From positions 124,001 through 188,000 of the forward strand of contig NZ_QTUV01000001.1 of assembly GCF_003435815.1 (NCBI RefSeq): 64,000 nucleotides of DNA, in the 5' to 3' direction. The notes beneath the pieces are model-generated. The model saw only the letters and a program-made list of their open reading frames with translations, was not told the origin of the DNA and did not search any database. The DNA comes from Dorea sp. AM10-31 (GTDB lineage Bacteria > Bacillota > Clostridia > Lachnospirales > Lachnospiraceae). The number at the start of each line of letters is the position of its first letter. Position 1 is the first letter of the stretch. This document shows, one piece after another, positions 43,750-53,324 of this stretch. Both the position numbers and the translations under genes were made by a program.

Positions 43750-45480
43750 ATGCAACATTCTATTTCTTTAAAAAAACGGCTTCTGACACTTCTGATAGCA
43801 GCTGGATTTTTATTAGGCTCGGTATTTGCGGCCGGATCAGAAACATCCGCAGCTACAAGCCGCCTCAAGGTGTCACCAACTAAGAAAACGATTTATGTCG
43901 GAAAGGCAACCACCTTTAAGGCCAACAAGAAAGTTCGCTGGTCTGTATATAAAGGAAAGAAATATGTAAAAATTGTTTCCAAATCAAAATATGCGAAAAA
44001 AGTCACCGTTAAAGGATTAAGGAACGGAACATCTTATATCAAAGCAAAATACGGAAAAAAAATAAAAAAAGTTAAAATTACCGTTAAGAAAAAAACAGTG
44101 GCAAGCAACGTTCCAACGAAGATCACACTTGCAGCTACCCAGAATTCTATTGGTGTAGGTGACCACTGTTCTGTATATGTAAAATCCGTATCACCTTCTA
44201 CTGCAAGCAAGGCTGTGACCTATTCATCCAGCAATGAAAAGGTAGCTACTGTATCCCGAAGCGGACTGATCTCAGGAGTCAAAGATGGTACAGTTACGAT
44301 CACAGCGACTTCAACAAAAAACAATGCACGAAAAGCAACTATCAAGATTACTGTTTTAAAAACACTTCGTGGCACTGTCAAACTGACCGCAAGCCTTTCC
44401 AATGAAGAGAAATGCCCAAAGGGAAAAGTGGCACGCCTTTGGATTCCGGTGCCTGAAACAGACGCAAATGGTTCACAGACTGTTTCTCCTTCCAGTATCA
44501 AATACACAGCAAAACACGCCACAGAAGTAAAGATTACGACAGACTCTGCCGGTAACAAAGCCTTATACGTTGAATGGGATAAGAATGCAGACCCGAAAGA
44601 TCGTACAGTTGATTTCTCCTTCAATGTAGTCCGAAGAGAAATCATCCGCCCTGCCAACATGCAGGCATTAGAAAAAGGTACTGTTGATAAAGAAAAAATG
44701 GCGCCATATCTGAAAGAAACCAAGCGAAGCGGATCTCTGACCAGCGGAATTGTAAAAGAAACAGCTGACAAAATCGTCAAAGACGCACATGCTACTACTG
44801 TTTATAAGAAAGCATATGCCATTTATGACTGGGTCTGCGAAAATCTAAGGCGTGACAATAGCACTCCGGCGATCGGTTCAGGAGATGTACAGTATATTCT
44901 TAAAAATACCGATAAAGGTATCGGAAAATGTACTGACGTAAATGCTGTATTCGTCGCACTCTGCAGAGCGGAAGGCATCCCTGCAAGAAGTGTTTACGGA
45001 TTAAAGCTGAATGCCATGATCGATAATCCTAATACTCCTTATGTTCAGAAATGCAAGCCACAATATTATCTGCCAGGATATGGATGGGCAGAAGCTGATG
45101 TGAGTGCATTGCTGAAACTCCCGGATATCATGGGACACGAAGATGATTATCGTGGAAAAAATGTATCAGCAGAGAAAGCCCAAATCTGGAAATCCTTAAA
45201 AGACGAATACTGGGGTTCAGCCGATGATCACTGGATGATGCTAAGTGCCGGCGGAGATATCACACTTTCTCCAAAACAAGACGAAAAAACTGCAGCCGAT
45301 GCAGTACTTAACCCAGATGGCTCTGTAAAAAATTACGGAATCCTTAACGACGATGGAATCCTACACTATTTTATATATCCATATGCAGAATATGACGGAC
45401 ATTATCTAAAAAACTATGGCACTACCGAATTTGATTACAAATACTCTTTTGAAGAAGGTAATGACGACTGCGGATGCTAA
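43750..45480 (+). CDS. Secreted transglutaminase-like protein with Lys-rich and Ig-like domains
   Basis: 576 residues. Signal peptide (1-35), a Lys/Tyr-rich beta domain (40-118), a BIG2-type Ig-like domain (about 122-205; SSSNEKVATVSRSGLISGVKDGTVTITATST), an unassigned domain (about 205-340), and a transglutaminase-like core (about 350-455) with Cys394 in GKCTDVNAVFVALCRAEGIPAR. The segment that should carry the catalytic His reads YVQKCKPQYYLPGYGWAEAD, with Lys where His is expected, while the later Asp is kept. So activity may be lost or altered. It ends in DDCGC. Neighbour of the secreted rhodanese but on a separate transcript. Confidence 0.85.
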   Translation: MQHSISLKKRLLTLLIAAGFLLGSVFAAGSETSAATSRLKVSPTKKTIYVGKATTFKANKKVRWSVYKGKKYVKIVSKSKYAKKVTVKGLRNGTSYIKAKYGKKIKKVKITVKKKTVASNVPTKITLAATQNSIGVGDHCSVYVKSVSPSTASKAVTYSSSNEKVATVSRSGLISGVKDGTVTITATSTKNNARKATIKITVLKTLRGTVKLTASLSNEEKCPKGKVARLWIPVPETDANGSQTVSPSSIKYTAKHATEVKITTDSAGNKALYVEWDKNADPKDRTVDFSFNVVRREIIRPANMQALEKGTVDKEKMAPYLKETKRSGSLTSGIVKETADKIVKDAHATTVYKKAYAIYDWVCENLRRDNSTPAIGSGDVQYILKNTDKGIGKCTDVNAVFVALCRAEGIPARSVYGLKLNAMIDNPNTPYVQKCKPQYYLPGYGWAEADVSALLKLPDIMGHEDDYRGKNVSAEKAQIWKSLKDEYWGSADDHWMMLSAGGDITLSPKQDEKTAADAVLNPDGSVKNYGILNDDGILHYFIYPYAEYDGHYLKNYGTTEFDYKYSFEEGNDDCGC

Positions 45481-45483
45481 GAA

Positions 45484-45534
45484 AAAAAGTGGTTGGAATG
45501 CTGACATATCATCAGCGTTCCAGCCACTTTTTAT
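45484..45534. terminator. Strong bidirectional terminator
   Basis: AAAGTGGTTGGAATGCTGA pairs with TCAGCGTTCCAGCCACTTT (about 45486-45530) with one G-U, with A's before and T's after. It serves the plus-strand transglutaminase gene and the convergent flavin reductase. Confidence 0.8.
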
Positions 45535-45546
45535 CTTGGTATCACA

Positions 45547-46056
45547 TTATTGTTTCTCTAATACCTTCACGATCTCTGCCATATACATGGTGTGATAATC
45601 TTTCTGCGGATACCATTTTGTATCACATTCTTCATCTGTGAAACATTCTGGCAGCATATCCTGCGCATAAAGCTTTCTGCACACAAATACCAGATCTGCT
45701 TCCTCAACTGCTGTTGTTCCATCCACATAATATGGATGAAGTCCGGCTTCTGCCCACTTATCTTCCACATCTCGTCCGGAAACTCTTCCACACACATTCA
45801 GCGCTTCCCTTTTCTCTTCCGGCAGGAAAGAAAGTGTAAAATACTCTGAATTATCTACAAATTCTTTCGTATATCTCTGCGGACGGATATAAGCAGTTGC
45901 CACATTCTTGCCCCACATGATTCCGACTCCGCCCCAGCTGGCTGTCATCGTATTGCTCTTCTTCTCATCACCTGCCGTGATCAGCATCCATTCTTTGGAA
46001 ATCTTGTGAAATGGATTGATTTTTAATGTATCAATAGAAATCTCTTTAAATGCCAT
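45547..46056 (-). CDS. Flavin reductase-like / flavoredoxin-type protein
   Basis: 169 residues with the FMN-binding split-barrel pattern: LITAGDEKKSNTMTASWGGVGIMWGK, AYIRPQRYTKEFVDNSEYFTLSFL and a C-terminal DYHTMYMAEIVKVL. Family members reduce FMN or carry electrons. Very common as stand-alone genes in gut Firmicutes. Ends convergently with the transglutaminase. Partner unknown. Confidence 0.88.
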   Translation of the reverse strand: MAFKEISIDTLKINPFHKISKEWMLITAGDEKKSNTMTASWGGVGIMWGKNVATAYIRPQRYTKEFVDNSEYFTLSFLPEEKREALNVCGRVSGRDVEDKWAEAGLHPYYVDGTTAVEEADLVFVCRKLYAQDMLPECFTDEECDTKWYPQKDYHTMYMAEIVKVLEKQ

Positions 46057-46128
46057 TTTCTACGCCTGCTTTCTGATTTTTTCTTTTTTCATATATTGTT
46101 CTTTGTACTTTGCAATTATAATTCCGGA

Positions 46129-47352
46129 TTATTTCATGACCACTTTACGGAAATTCTTCTTTCCTTTTTTCAGTACAAGACCTTCTCCGCTCATATCATC
46201 TACCTTAAACGTTGCATGGATATCTGTAACTTTTTCACCATCAACAGCAACTCCGCCCTGCTGTACTGCACGGCGTGCTTCTGATTTGGATGGAACCAGT
46301 CCGGCTTTTACAAGCATTGTCATAATGTCAATCTCACCATCTGTCATGTCATCAGCTGTAAGTTCTGCTGTCGGCATATCAGCGGCAGCACCTTTGCTGA
46401 ACAGTGCTCTTGCAGCTTCCTGCGCTTTCACAGCCTCTTCTTCACCATGGACAAGTTTTGTCAGTTCATAAGCAAGAATCTCTTTGGCTGTATTTAACTG
46501 TGCGCCTTCCCAGCTGTCCATCTTGTCAATCTCTTCCAGCGGAAGGAATGTCAGCATACGGATACATTTCAGAACGTCTGCATCTGCAACATTTCTCCAG
46601 TACTGATAGAAATCAAATGGAGAAGTCTTCTCCGGATCAAGCCATACAGCACCACTCTGTGTTTTACCCATCTTCTTGCCTTCTGAGTTCAGAAGCAGTG
46701 TAATCGTCATCGCACTTGCGTCTTTCCCAAGTTTACGGCGAATCAGTTCTGTACCTGCAAGCATGTTGCTCCACTGGTCATCTCCACCAAATTCCAGATT
46801 ACATCCATATTTCTGGAATAACTCATAGAAATCATATGCCTGCATGATCATGTAGTTAAACTCAAGGAAACTTAATCCTTTCTCCATTCTCTGTTTGTAA
46901 CATTCAGCAGTCAGCATACGGTTTACGCTGAAATGAGCACCTACTTCACGAAGTACTTCAATGTAGTTCAAATCCATCAGCCAGTCTGCATTATTTACCA
47001 TCAATGCTTTTCCATCTGAGAAATCAATAAAACGGCTCATCTGCTTTTTAAAGCAGTCACAGTTATGCTGGATTGTCTCCGGTGTCATCATCTGACGCAT
47101 ATCTGTACGACCGGATGGATCTCCGATCATCGCTGTTCCTCCACCGATCAGAGCAATCGGTTTATTTCCTGCTTCCTGAAGACGTTTCATCAGGCACAAT
47201 GCCATGAAATGTCCGACATGAAGGCTGTCTGCTGTCGGATCAAATCCAATATAGAATGTTGCTTTTCCATTATTTACCAAATCTCTGATCCGTTCTTCGT
47301 CTGTTACCTGCGCGATCAGTCCGCGGGCTTTTAACTCTTCATAAATTCCCAT
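46129..47352 (-). CDS. tyrS: Tyrosyl-tRNA synthetase
   Basis: 407 residues from MGIYEEL, chosen because GGAGAGGA lies upstream; 14 earlier codons of open frame overlap the leader. [16 protein letters not shown] is the class I HIGH region, and KKMGKTQSG the KMSKS region. An S4-like C-terminal RNA-binding domain (about 345-405) ends it, as in the TyrS type of Firmicutes. Regulated by the T-box upstream. Confidence 0.97.
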   Translation of the reverse strand: MGIYEELKARGLIAQVTDEERIRDLVNNGKATFYIGFDPTADSLHVGHFMALCLMKRLQEAGNKPIALIGGGTAMIGDPSGRTDMRQMMTPETIQHNCDCFKKQMSRFIDFSDGKALMVNNADWLMDLNYIEVLREVGAHFSVNRMLTAECYKQRMEKGLSFLEFNYMIMQAYDFYELFQKYGCNLEFGGDDQWSNMLAGTELIRRKLGKDASAMTITLLLNSEGKKMGKTQSGAVWLDPEKTSPFDFYQYWRNVADADVLKCIRMLTFLPLEEIDKMDSWEGAQLNTAKEILAYELTKLVHGEEEAVKAQEAARALFSKGAAADMPTAELTADDMTDGEIDIMTMLVKAGLVPSKSEARRAVQQGGVAVDGEKVTDIHATFKVDDMSGEGLVLKKGKKNFRKVVMK

Positions 47353-47396
47353 TTTCCTGTCCTCTCCTTTTCTTATCTTAAGATTTACATTCACGC

Positions 47397-47730
47397 AAAA
47401 AAAGTCCTTACCCGATCAAACGATCAGATAAGGACGAGATTATCGTGTTACCACCTTATATTCACCGATATGCTTACGCTTATCAGCCTCAGAAGGTCTG
47501 CGTGTTCACAAACCTGTGCACATAACGTATGCCAAACGTCGCAGCCTACAAAACGCTTCTATGCAGGTATCTTATGAAACCATACATGCGCTTCTTCGGT
47601 GCGCAGCTCTGGGATGTATTCGCAACCATGTCCTTTGTGCGCCTCTCACCAGCCGGCAACTCTCTGTACAGGTGTCAAGACTGTTACTTCTTCTCTTCTT
47701 CGCCTTTGTAAATATTCTCATATCGTTTAA
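47397..47730 (-). promoter_or_regulatory. T-box riboswitch of tyrS
   Basis: On the minus strand the conserved AAGGTGGTAACACG (47457-47444) is followed by the terminator stem GTCCTTATC (47435...)/GGTAAGGAC (...47404) and TTTTTTT (47403-47397). A UAC tyrosine specifier is seen in GAATACA (47618-47616). The leader is about 330 nt, of normal length. Uncharged tRNA-Tyr would stabilise the antiterminator. Confidence 0.9.
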
Positions 47731-47759
47731 AGACTAACTTATTTGCAGATATTTGTCAA
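47731..47759 (-). promoter_or_regulatory. Promoter of the tyrS T-box leader
   Basis: TTGACA (47759-47754) and TAGTCT (47736-47731) on the minus strand are 17 bp apart. Confidence 0.6.
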
Positions 47760-47824
47760 GGCTTTTATTGCCTGAAATGTCCCGGCAATATTCCCAAAAT
47801 AATATGACCATTCCCAGTCACGCC

Positions 47825-48589
47825 TTATTGTAATAATGCAGGATCAGAAGAGACCTTACGAATTGCTCCGTATTTCGTACTCTCATAATTCTTATAATAC
47901 GGGCACTGTGCTTTCAGGCACTGTGCATTTTCATCTGAAAATGTACAACATATCTTCTCTGGCAGTTCCATCTTCAAACCCAACTCTTTCTCCACAAAAT
48001 TCACTGCTTCTGTCACAGCCTTGAAGGAATCCCGTTTACAGCATCTTGGACCGCCCGCCTCACCAATTGCCTCTAATGCTCTGGCAGTCATGCGATTTGC
48101 TCTTCCCCAAGATTTTCCGGTAAGCGGTGTAGCCTTTAAAATAATGCTCATGAAAATGCCCGTACTCACTGCAGCTCCACAGCAGCCCCACATTCCACAG
48201 GCACCACCCGGATATTCACTGCCACGATGCCGCATTTCTTCCAGTGCATCTTCAAAAGAATCCACTTTTCCGCCTGCATTCTTATATGCCGCCAGAAGTG
48301 CTGCTCCGACAAGAATATGATGTTCCGGTCCATGCATGTAAATGTATGGATTCTCCATAATCTCCTGCATAATCTCAATCGGATTCACCGAAGTCGTTTT
48401 GCCCGTTTCTTCCATGATCACTTCTACGCCTTTTTTCTCATGACAGCTATCACATACATAATGTCCATCTTCACAGCACGCATAACTTTCAAATATCTGA
48501 TGGCACATCTGACATTCTAACTTTTCTGCCTTCTCTGTGTATACTAACGATTTCCCGCACACCAGACAGGCGCCTTCTCCTCTCGCCAT
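47825..48589 (-). CDS. Cysteine-rich DUF5714 protein
   Basis: 254 residues from MARGEGA (chosen because AAGGAG is nine bases upstream; a 31-codon upstream extension has none). It opens with a zinc-finger-like head (CLVCGKSL, CQMCHQIFESYACCEDGHYVCDSCHEKKG, about 7-53) and has a C-terminal Cys-rich part including PGGACGMWGCCGAAVSTG, GGPRCCKRDSF and NAQCLKAQCPYYKNYE. These proteins are known only by domain name (DUF5714), common in anaerobes. Metal binding is likely. Neighbours are two CobW-type GTPases, suggesting metal handling; not tested. Confidence 0.8.
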   Translation of the reverse strand: MARGEGACLVCGKSLVYTEKAEKLECQMCHQIFESYACCEDGHYVCDSCHEKKGVEVIMEETGKTTSVNPIEIMQEIMENPYIYMHGPEHHILVGAALLAAYKNAGGKVDSFEDALEEMRHRGSEYPGGACGMWGCCGAAVSTGIFMSIILKATPLTGKSWGRANRMTARALEAIGEAGGPRCCKRDSFKAVTEAVNFVEKELGLKMELPEKICCTFSDENAQCLKAQCPYYKNYESTKYGAIRKVSSDPALLQ

Positions 48590-48696
48590 ACCTTTTCTCT
48601 CCTTTTTTTTAATGTGCCTTGCATATTCTCGTGCCAGGAGCGCGGTTATATGCAACGCTCTACCTCTCATGCGAGTGTGCATCTCGCCAGAGGCTT

Positions 48697-48738
48697 ATTA
48701 TATAATAACAGATCTGCCTGAAAAGACAGATCTGTCTG
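48697..48738 (-). terminator. Hairpin below the CobW-like genes, overlapping a probable -10 box
   Basis: ACAGATCTG (48708-48716) pairs with CAGATCTGT (48727-48735). On the minus strand it is followed by TTATTATATAATAAG, whose TATAAT could be the -10 of the DUF5714 gene. Confidence 0.5.
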
Positions 48739-48746
48739 TAATTACA

Positions 48747-49691
48747 TTATCCCAAAAATACTACATCATCTTTCGGTTTCTCCGCCTCTGTCAGTTCTTC
48801 CAGATAAAGTACCGGCTGCTTACGGTCCGGATACATGACTGCTTCATACTCAAATCTTGCCCGCACATGTACCCACTGATTCTTCTTAACCTTTGTTCCA
48901 TCTGTGATCTTGCACGGATATCCGTAATAACGGACATCATTTGCACAACAGGTCATAATCTTACGCACCGGCACAAACATGTCATCTCCCATTCCTCTCG
49001 GGATAAGTACCTGCGCTGTAAATTCAACTTCCTTGTGCAGATACAATTCCGGATGATCATATGCATCTACATACCATACACCGAAATCCATATCCTCAAT
49101 CACAATCTTGTCTCCCTTTACATCATATGGAAGATCGTCCTCTGACGGTTCAATGATCTTGCCTTCCAGATCTTCAAAAATCAGCTGTGCCATCGGATTC
49201 TGTACCTTCAAGGCACGGCGGAATCCGGCACGGCTCATGTTGCGGTCACAGCGGTTAACAATGATCAGTGAAGATTCTGTCAGCTGCTCCATCAGCATAT
49301 TACGCATATTTGTCAGATACATATCCAGTGTTGTTCCGTCCACAGTAGAGTAGATTCCCTGAATCTCCCATCCACGTGGGTAACGCATCTTAATCAATTT
49401 TTCCAACTTCCACATACCATTGAACTCAATCACAACCTGTGTCGGCTGGTAATTCTTCAAACAATTTTTGAAAAATGTAGGATTCAGCTGCTCTTCCTCT
49501 TCTACCTGCAGCATTACCATATTCTTCATCTTCAAATATTCCGGTGAAAACTCTTTCTCACCTTCCTCACATACGATCAGAAGTGTAAGTCCCGGTTCGA
49601 TCCAGTCCTGTGTCATCAAAGTATCTTTGATCAGTGTTGTCTTACCACTGTCCAGAAATCCGGTACAAATAAAAATCGGTGTTGTTCCCAT
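48747..49691 (-). CDS. CobW/G3E-type GTPase-like protein (divergent)
   Basis: 314 residues. An intact Walker A (GFLDSGKTTLIKD, about 11-23), an EFNG switch and NRCD (guanine motif) mark a G3E-type GTPase domain in the first 175 residues. The CxCC metal motif of the family is missing. The C-terminal 130 residues (FTAQVLIPRG, VPVRKIMTCCANDVRYYGYPCKI, WVHVRARFEYEAV) resemble the TIGR03943-like domain found with CobW permease pairs. So it looks like a permease-partner domain fused to a GTPase. 52 bp downstream of the histidine-rich GTPase and probably co-transcribed. Confidence 0.72.
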   Translation of the reverse strand: MGTTPIFICTGFLDSGKTTLIKDTLMTQDWIEPGLTLLIVCEEGEKEFSPEYLKMKNMVMLQVEEEEQLNPTFFKNCLKNYQPTQVVIEFNGMWKLEKLIKMRYPRGWEIQGIYSTVDGTTLDMYLTNMRNMLMEQLTESSLIIVNRCDRNMSRAGFRRALKVQNPMAQLIFEDLEGKIIEPSEDDLPYDVKGDKIVIEDMDFGVWYVDAYDHPELYLHKEVEFTAQVLIPRGMGDDMFVPVRKIMTCCANDVRYYGYPCKITDGTKVKKNQWVHVRARFEYEAVMYPDRKQPVLYLEELTEAEKPKDDVVFLG

Positions 49692-49743
49692 TTGTTTCTC
49701 CTTCTATATCCTGATTTAAAACTCCATCATTAAAAATGATATT

Positions 49744-50919
49744 TTATAAATGGAATAACTTCATCAGGTCTTCTTCTTTCAAATCTGTACCAATGACACA
49801 GATACGTCCTGTATAATCTGCCTGGCACTCACGAGTCTCGTACTCTTCCGGCACAAGATCAAACTGTCTCCATGTTCCGTCTTCCATAGCGATAATTCCT
49901 TTGGAACGAAGGATTGTTCCATAACCATCTGTCTCTGATAATGCTTTCAGGATCAAATCCAGCTCTTCTTCTGTATACTTGTGAGCAGTCTCCTTGCCCC
50001 AGCTTGTAAACACATCATCTGCATGATGGTGATGATGGTGATCGTGGTCATGTCCGCAGCCACATCCACACTCATGGTCGTGCTCGTGGTGATGCTCATG
50101 ATGTCCACAGCAGCCGTGCTCCTCATGGTCATGATCGTGATCATGATCATGGTGATGCTCATGATGTCCACAGCAGCCGTGCTCCTCATGGTCGTGATCT
50201 TCGTGATCATGATGATGTTCATGATGTCCGCAGCAGCCGTGCTCCTCATGGTCGTGATCGTGATCATGGTGATGCTCATGATGTCCGTGACCTTCTTTAT
50301 CCTCGAACAGCCCTTCGATCTCTGCTCCTGCATGAAGTGCATGCTGGATTGCTTCTTTTCCAAGCTGATCCCACGGTGTGGAAATAATTGCTGCCTTCTC
50401 ATTCTCTTCACGCAGCATCTTTACACAATCTTCTACTTTCTCATCTGTCATCATCTGTGTACGGCTGACAACGATTGTAGAAGCATGCTCTACCTGATCC
50501 TTAAAGAACTCGCCAAAATTCTTCAGATACATCTTAGCTTTCTTACCATCAACGATCGTAATTCTTCCTTCGATCTCGATATCTGCATCTTTCTTCACGT
50601 CTTCGATTGCTCTTGCTACATCGGATAATTTTCCAACTCCTGAAGGCTCGATGATTACACGGTCCGGTTTGTACTCATCCAGAACTTTTACGAGCGCCTT
50701 ACTAAAATCTCCAACCAGTGTACAGCAGATGCATCCGGAGTTCATCTCTGTAATCTCAATTCCTGCATCTTTTAAGAAACCACCGTCAATTCCAATCTCA
50801 CCAAATTCATTCTCAATCAGAACCAGTTTCTCTCCTGCGAATACATCCTGTACCAGTTGTTTAATAAATGTTGTCTTTCCGGCTCCGAGGAATCCGGAAA
50901 TAATATCTACTTTTGTCAT
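49744..50919 (-). CDS. CobW/G3E metallochaperone GTPase with a His/Cys-rich repeat
   Basis: 391 residues. GFLGAGKTTFIKQL (Walker A, about 8-21) and the GCICC metal motif in NSGCICCTL (about 62-70) are those of zinc/cobalt G3E GTPases. Residues about 210-300 are a metal-binding stretch of three HEEHGCCGHHEHHH-type repeats plus CGCGCGHDH. A CobW C-terminal domain (DGTWRQFDLVPEEYETRE) closes it. It likely delivers a divalent metal to a protein. No metal uptake gene is adjacent. Confidence 0.87.
   Translation of the reverse strand: MTKVDIISGFLGAGKTTFIKQLVQDVFAGEKLVLIENEFGEIGIDGGFLKDAGIEITEMNSGCICCTLVGDFSKALVKVLDEYKPDRVIIEPSGVGKLSDVARAIEDVKKDADIEIEGRITIVDGKKAKMYLKNFGEFFKDQVEHASTIVVSRTQMMTDEKVEDCVKMLREENEKAAIISTPWDQLGKEAIQHALHAGAEIEGLFEDKEGHGHHEHHHDHDHDHEEHGCCGHHEHHHDHEDHDHEEHGCCGHHEHHHDHDHDHDHEEHGCCGHHEHHHEHDHECGCGCGHDHDHHHHHHADDVFTSWGKETAHKYTEEELDLILKALSETDGYGTILRSKGIIAMEDGTWRQFDLVPEEYETRECQADYTGRICVIGTDLKEEDLMKLFHL
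50029..50290 (-). repeat. Coding tandem repeat of the His/Cys-rich region
   Basis: Near-identical units beginning ATGATGTCC start at about 50098, 50161, 50221 and (partial) 50278 on the plus strand, with periods of 63, 60 and 57 bp, all multiples of three, so copy-number change keeps the frame. Confidence 0.7.
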
Positions 50920-51073
50920 TATATAGTTACCTCTTTTCTTTATACATTTGCATATTAGTTGCGTTTAATCTCCGTTTCTTATCTTACCACAAACTTGCCC
51001 TGTCTTCTAGACCTTTCCCGGCTTCATGAGAAAAAAGAATATGAATTTTCTATAAAATTGTCAGTACGTGAAA

Positions 51074-51115
51074 AAGAAGCAGTATTTTTATCCCCCTGAA
51101 AATACTGCTTCTTTT
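51074..51115. terminator. Terminator after hppA
   Basis: AAGAAGCAGTATTTT pairs with AAAATACTGCTTCTT (about 51074-51113) and is bordered by T's in both directions. It ends hppA on the minus strand about 120 bp below its stop. No gene is supported in 50920-51233; this hairpin is the only clear element. Confidence 0.65.
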
Positions 51116-51233
51116 GTTATACCATATGAAATTTTTAATTTTAACGAACAAAGCCTTATTTCACTGCCCAGTGCGACAGACTCTGACCGACCACTTATCT
51201 TATTAGTTTTGTTTGATTATCTTGTGGATCACC

Positions 51234-53216
51234 TTACAGGATTCCGCCTACAGACAGGAATAATGGTGCAAATACAAGTGATACGATCGTCATTAACTTA
51301 ATCAGAATGTTAATAGACGGTCCGGAAGTATCTTTAAACGGATCACCAACGGTATCTCCGACAACGGCTGCTTTGTGAGCCTCACTTCCTTTTCCACCAT
51401 GATTGCCATCTTCGATGTACTTCTTCGCATTGTCCCATGCACCACCTGCATTAGACATGAAAATTGCCATCATAACACCTGTTACAAGTGCTCCTGCCAG
51501 AAGTCCGCCAAGCGCGGATGGTCCAAGTAACAGACCAACTGCAAGCGGTGACAGTACTGCCATCACACCAGGAACCAGCATCTCGTGAAGTGCTGCTGTT
51601 GTGGAAATCGCTACGCAGGACTTGTAATCCGGCTTCTCTTTTCCATCCATAATGCCTGGCATCTCTTTGAACTGACGTCTTACTTCCTCGATCATCTGAT
51701 ATGCAGCCTTCGATACAGAAGACATTGTCATAGCTGAGAACAGGAACGGAAGCATACCACCGATAAATAATCCAATGATTACACGGCTGTCCAGAATGTC
51801 AATGTTCTTTAACTGAACTGCTTCTGCATAAGATACAAATAAAGCAAGTGCTGTAAGCGCTGCAGAACCGATGGCAAATCCTTTACCCATAGCTGCAGTT
51901 GTGTTACCAACAGCATCCAGCTTGTCCGTGATCTTACGAACACTTGGATCAAGACCTGACATCTCAGCGATACCACCGGCATTGTCTGCGATCGGTCCAT
52001 ATGCGTCTACAGCAACTGTAATTGCAGTTGTAGACAGCATACCGACTGCCGCCAGAGCGATTCCGTAAAGTCCACTGACTGTATAAGCCACAAAAATACC
52101 TACGCAGATCAGTAGGATCGGAATAGCTGTAGACTTCATACCAACAGCAATACCACTGATGATCGTTGTTGCAGATCCTGTCTCAGACTGTTCTGCGATC
52201 TCTTTTACAGATTTGTAGTCACCTGAAGTATAAACTTCTGTGATGATACCGATCAGAAGACCAACGATCAGTCCTGCTGTTACAGAGATTGCTGCGTTAA
52301 AATTGCCAAAGCAGTATTTGCTTGCAAAAAACGCAACGATCAATACCAGAATACTGGATACATAAGATCCCATCTTCAGTGCTTTGTGTGGGTTGGAGTT
52401 CTCATCACCCTTAACAAAGAATGTACCAAGGACAGATGAAATCAGTCCCAATCCTGAGATCAGAAGCGGGAACAGTGCTCCGGATACCTGGAAATACACA
52501 ACTCCGAGTGTCAGCGCAGAAATCAGCGCACCAACATAAGACTCGAAAAGGTCCGCTCCCATACCGGCAACATCACCTACGTTATCTCCTACGTTATCAG
52601 CGATTACGGCCGGGTTACGCGGATCATCTTCCGGGATTCCTGCTTCTACCTTACCAACAAGATCCGCTCCAACGTCAGCAGCTTTCGTATAAATACCACC
52701 ACCAACACGGGCAAATAATGCAATAGAAGAAGCACCTAAACTGAATCCGGAAAGGACTTCTACGTTCTTCGTGATCACATAGATTGCGCTTACTCCGAGA
52801 ACACCAAGTCCTGCTACACACATTCCCATTACAGCACCACCTGAAAATGCGATGGAGAGTGCACGGTTCATACCGGACTCTTTTGCAGCATTCGCTGTTC
52901 TGACATTTGCCTTCGTTGCTACAGTCATACCACAGTAACCAGCCAGTGTGGAGAATAATGCTCCCACAACAAAACATACAGCAGTTACCCAACTCTTGAT
53001 CCCGACTCCGATCAAGATGAATAAAATCAGCACGAATACGACAAGGATCTTGTATTCTGCTGTGAGGAAGGCCTGGGCTCCTTCACTGATCGCTCCTGCG
53101 ATCTCTCTCATCCTTTCGTTACCGGCACTCTGTCTGCTTACTTTTGCTGCAAGATATGCGGCAAAAAGCAATGCGACAACTCCGAATACCGGAACAATCA
53201 CAAAAAGATTTTCCAT
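51234..53216 (-). CDS. hppA: Membrane-bound ion-translocating pyrophosphatase (K+-dependent type)
   Basis: 660 residues, about 16 membrane helices. It has the PPi-binding [46 protein letters not shown] motif region and the C-terminal [29 protein letters not shown] has Ala where K+-independent enzymes have Lys, so it is of the K+-dependent class, often Na+-pumping. It hydrolyses PPi and stores the energy as an ion gradient. GGGAGG is eight bases before the ATG. Confidence 0.95.
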   Translation of the reverse strand: MENLFVIVPVFGVVALLFAAYLAAKVSRQSAGNERMREIAGAISEGAQAFLTAEYKILVVFVLILFILIGVGIKSWVTAVCFVVGALFSTLAGYCGMTVATKANVRTANAAKESGMNRALSIAFSGGAVMGMCVAGLGVLGVSAIYVITKNVEVLSGFSLGASSIALFARVGGGIYTKAADVGADLVGKVEAGIPEDDPRNPAVIADNVGDNVGDVAGMGADLFESYVGALISALTLGVVYFQVSGALFPLLISGLGLISSVLGTFFVKGDENSNPHKALKMGSYVSSILVLIVAFFASKYCFGNFNAAISVTAGLIVGLLIGIITEVYTSGDYKSVKEIAEQSETGSATTIISGIAVGMKSTAIPILLICVGIFVAYTVSGLYGIALAAVGMLSTTAITVAVDAYGPIADNAGGIAEMSGLDPSVRKITDKLDAVGNTTAAMGKGFAIGSAALTALALFVSYAEAVQLKNIDILDSRVIIGLFIGGMLPFLFSAMTMSSVSKAAYQMIEEVRRQFKEMPGIMDGKEKPDYKSCVAISTTAALHEMLVPGVMAVLSPLAVGLLLGPSALGGLLAGALVTGVMMAIFMSNAGGAWDNAKKYIEDGNHGGKGSEAHKAAVVGDTVGDPFKDTSGPSINILIKLMTIVSLVFAPLFLSVGGIL

Positions 53217-53324
53217 ATACTTAACCTCCCAATAGATTAGTGTTATCTATAATACCATATTTACAGAAAAAATAAAAAGACTTTTTTTAGATTTTTTGTG
53301 AATTTTCTTGTTATTCCTCCTGTT

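Noticed and set aside
44220..44780. Minus-strand frame of 186 codons
   Set aside because: Antisense shadow of the transglutaminase-like gene, no start signal.
49981..50628. Open plus-strand frame of 215 codons over the GTPase gene
   Set aside because: It is the antisense of the His/Cys-rich coding repeat; low-complexity Met/Val runs and no ribosome binding site.
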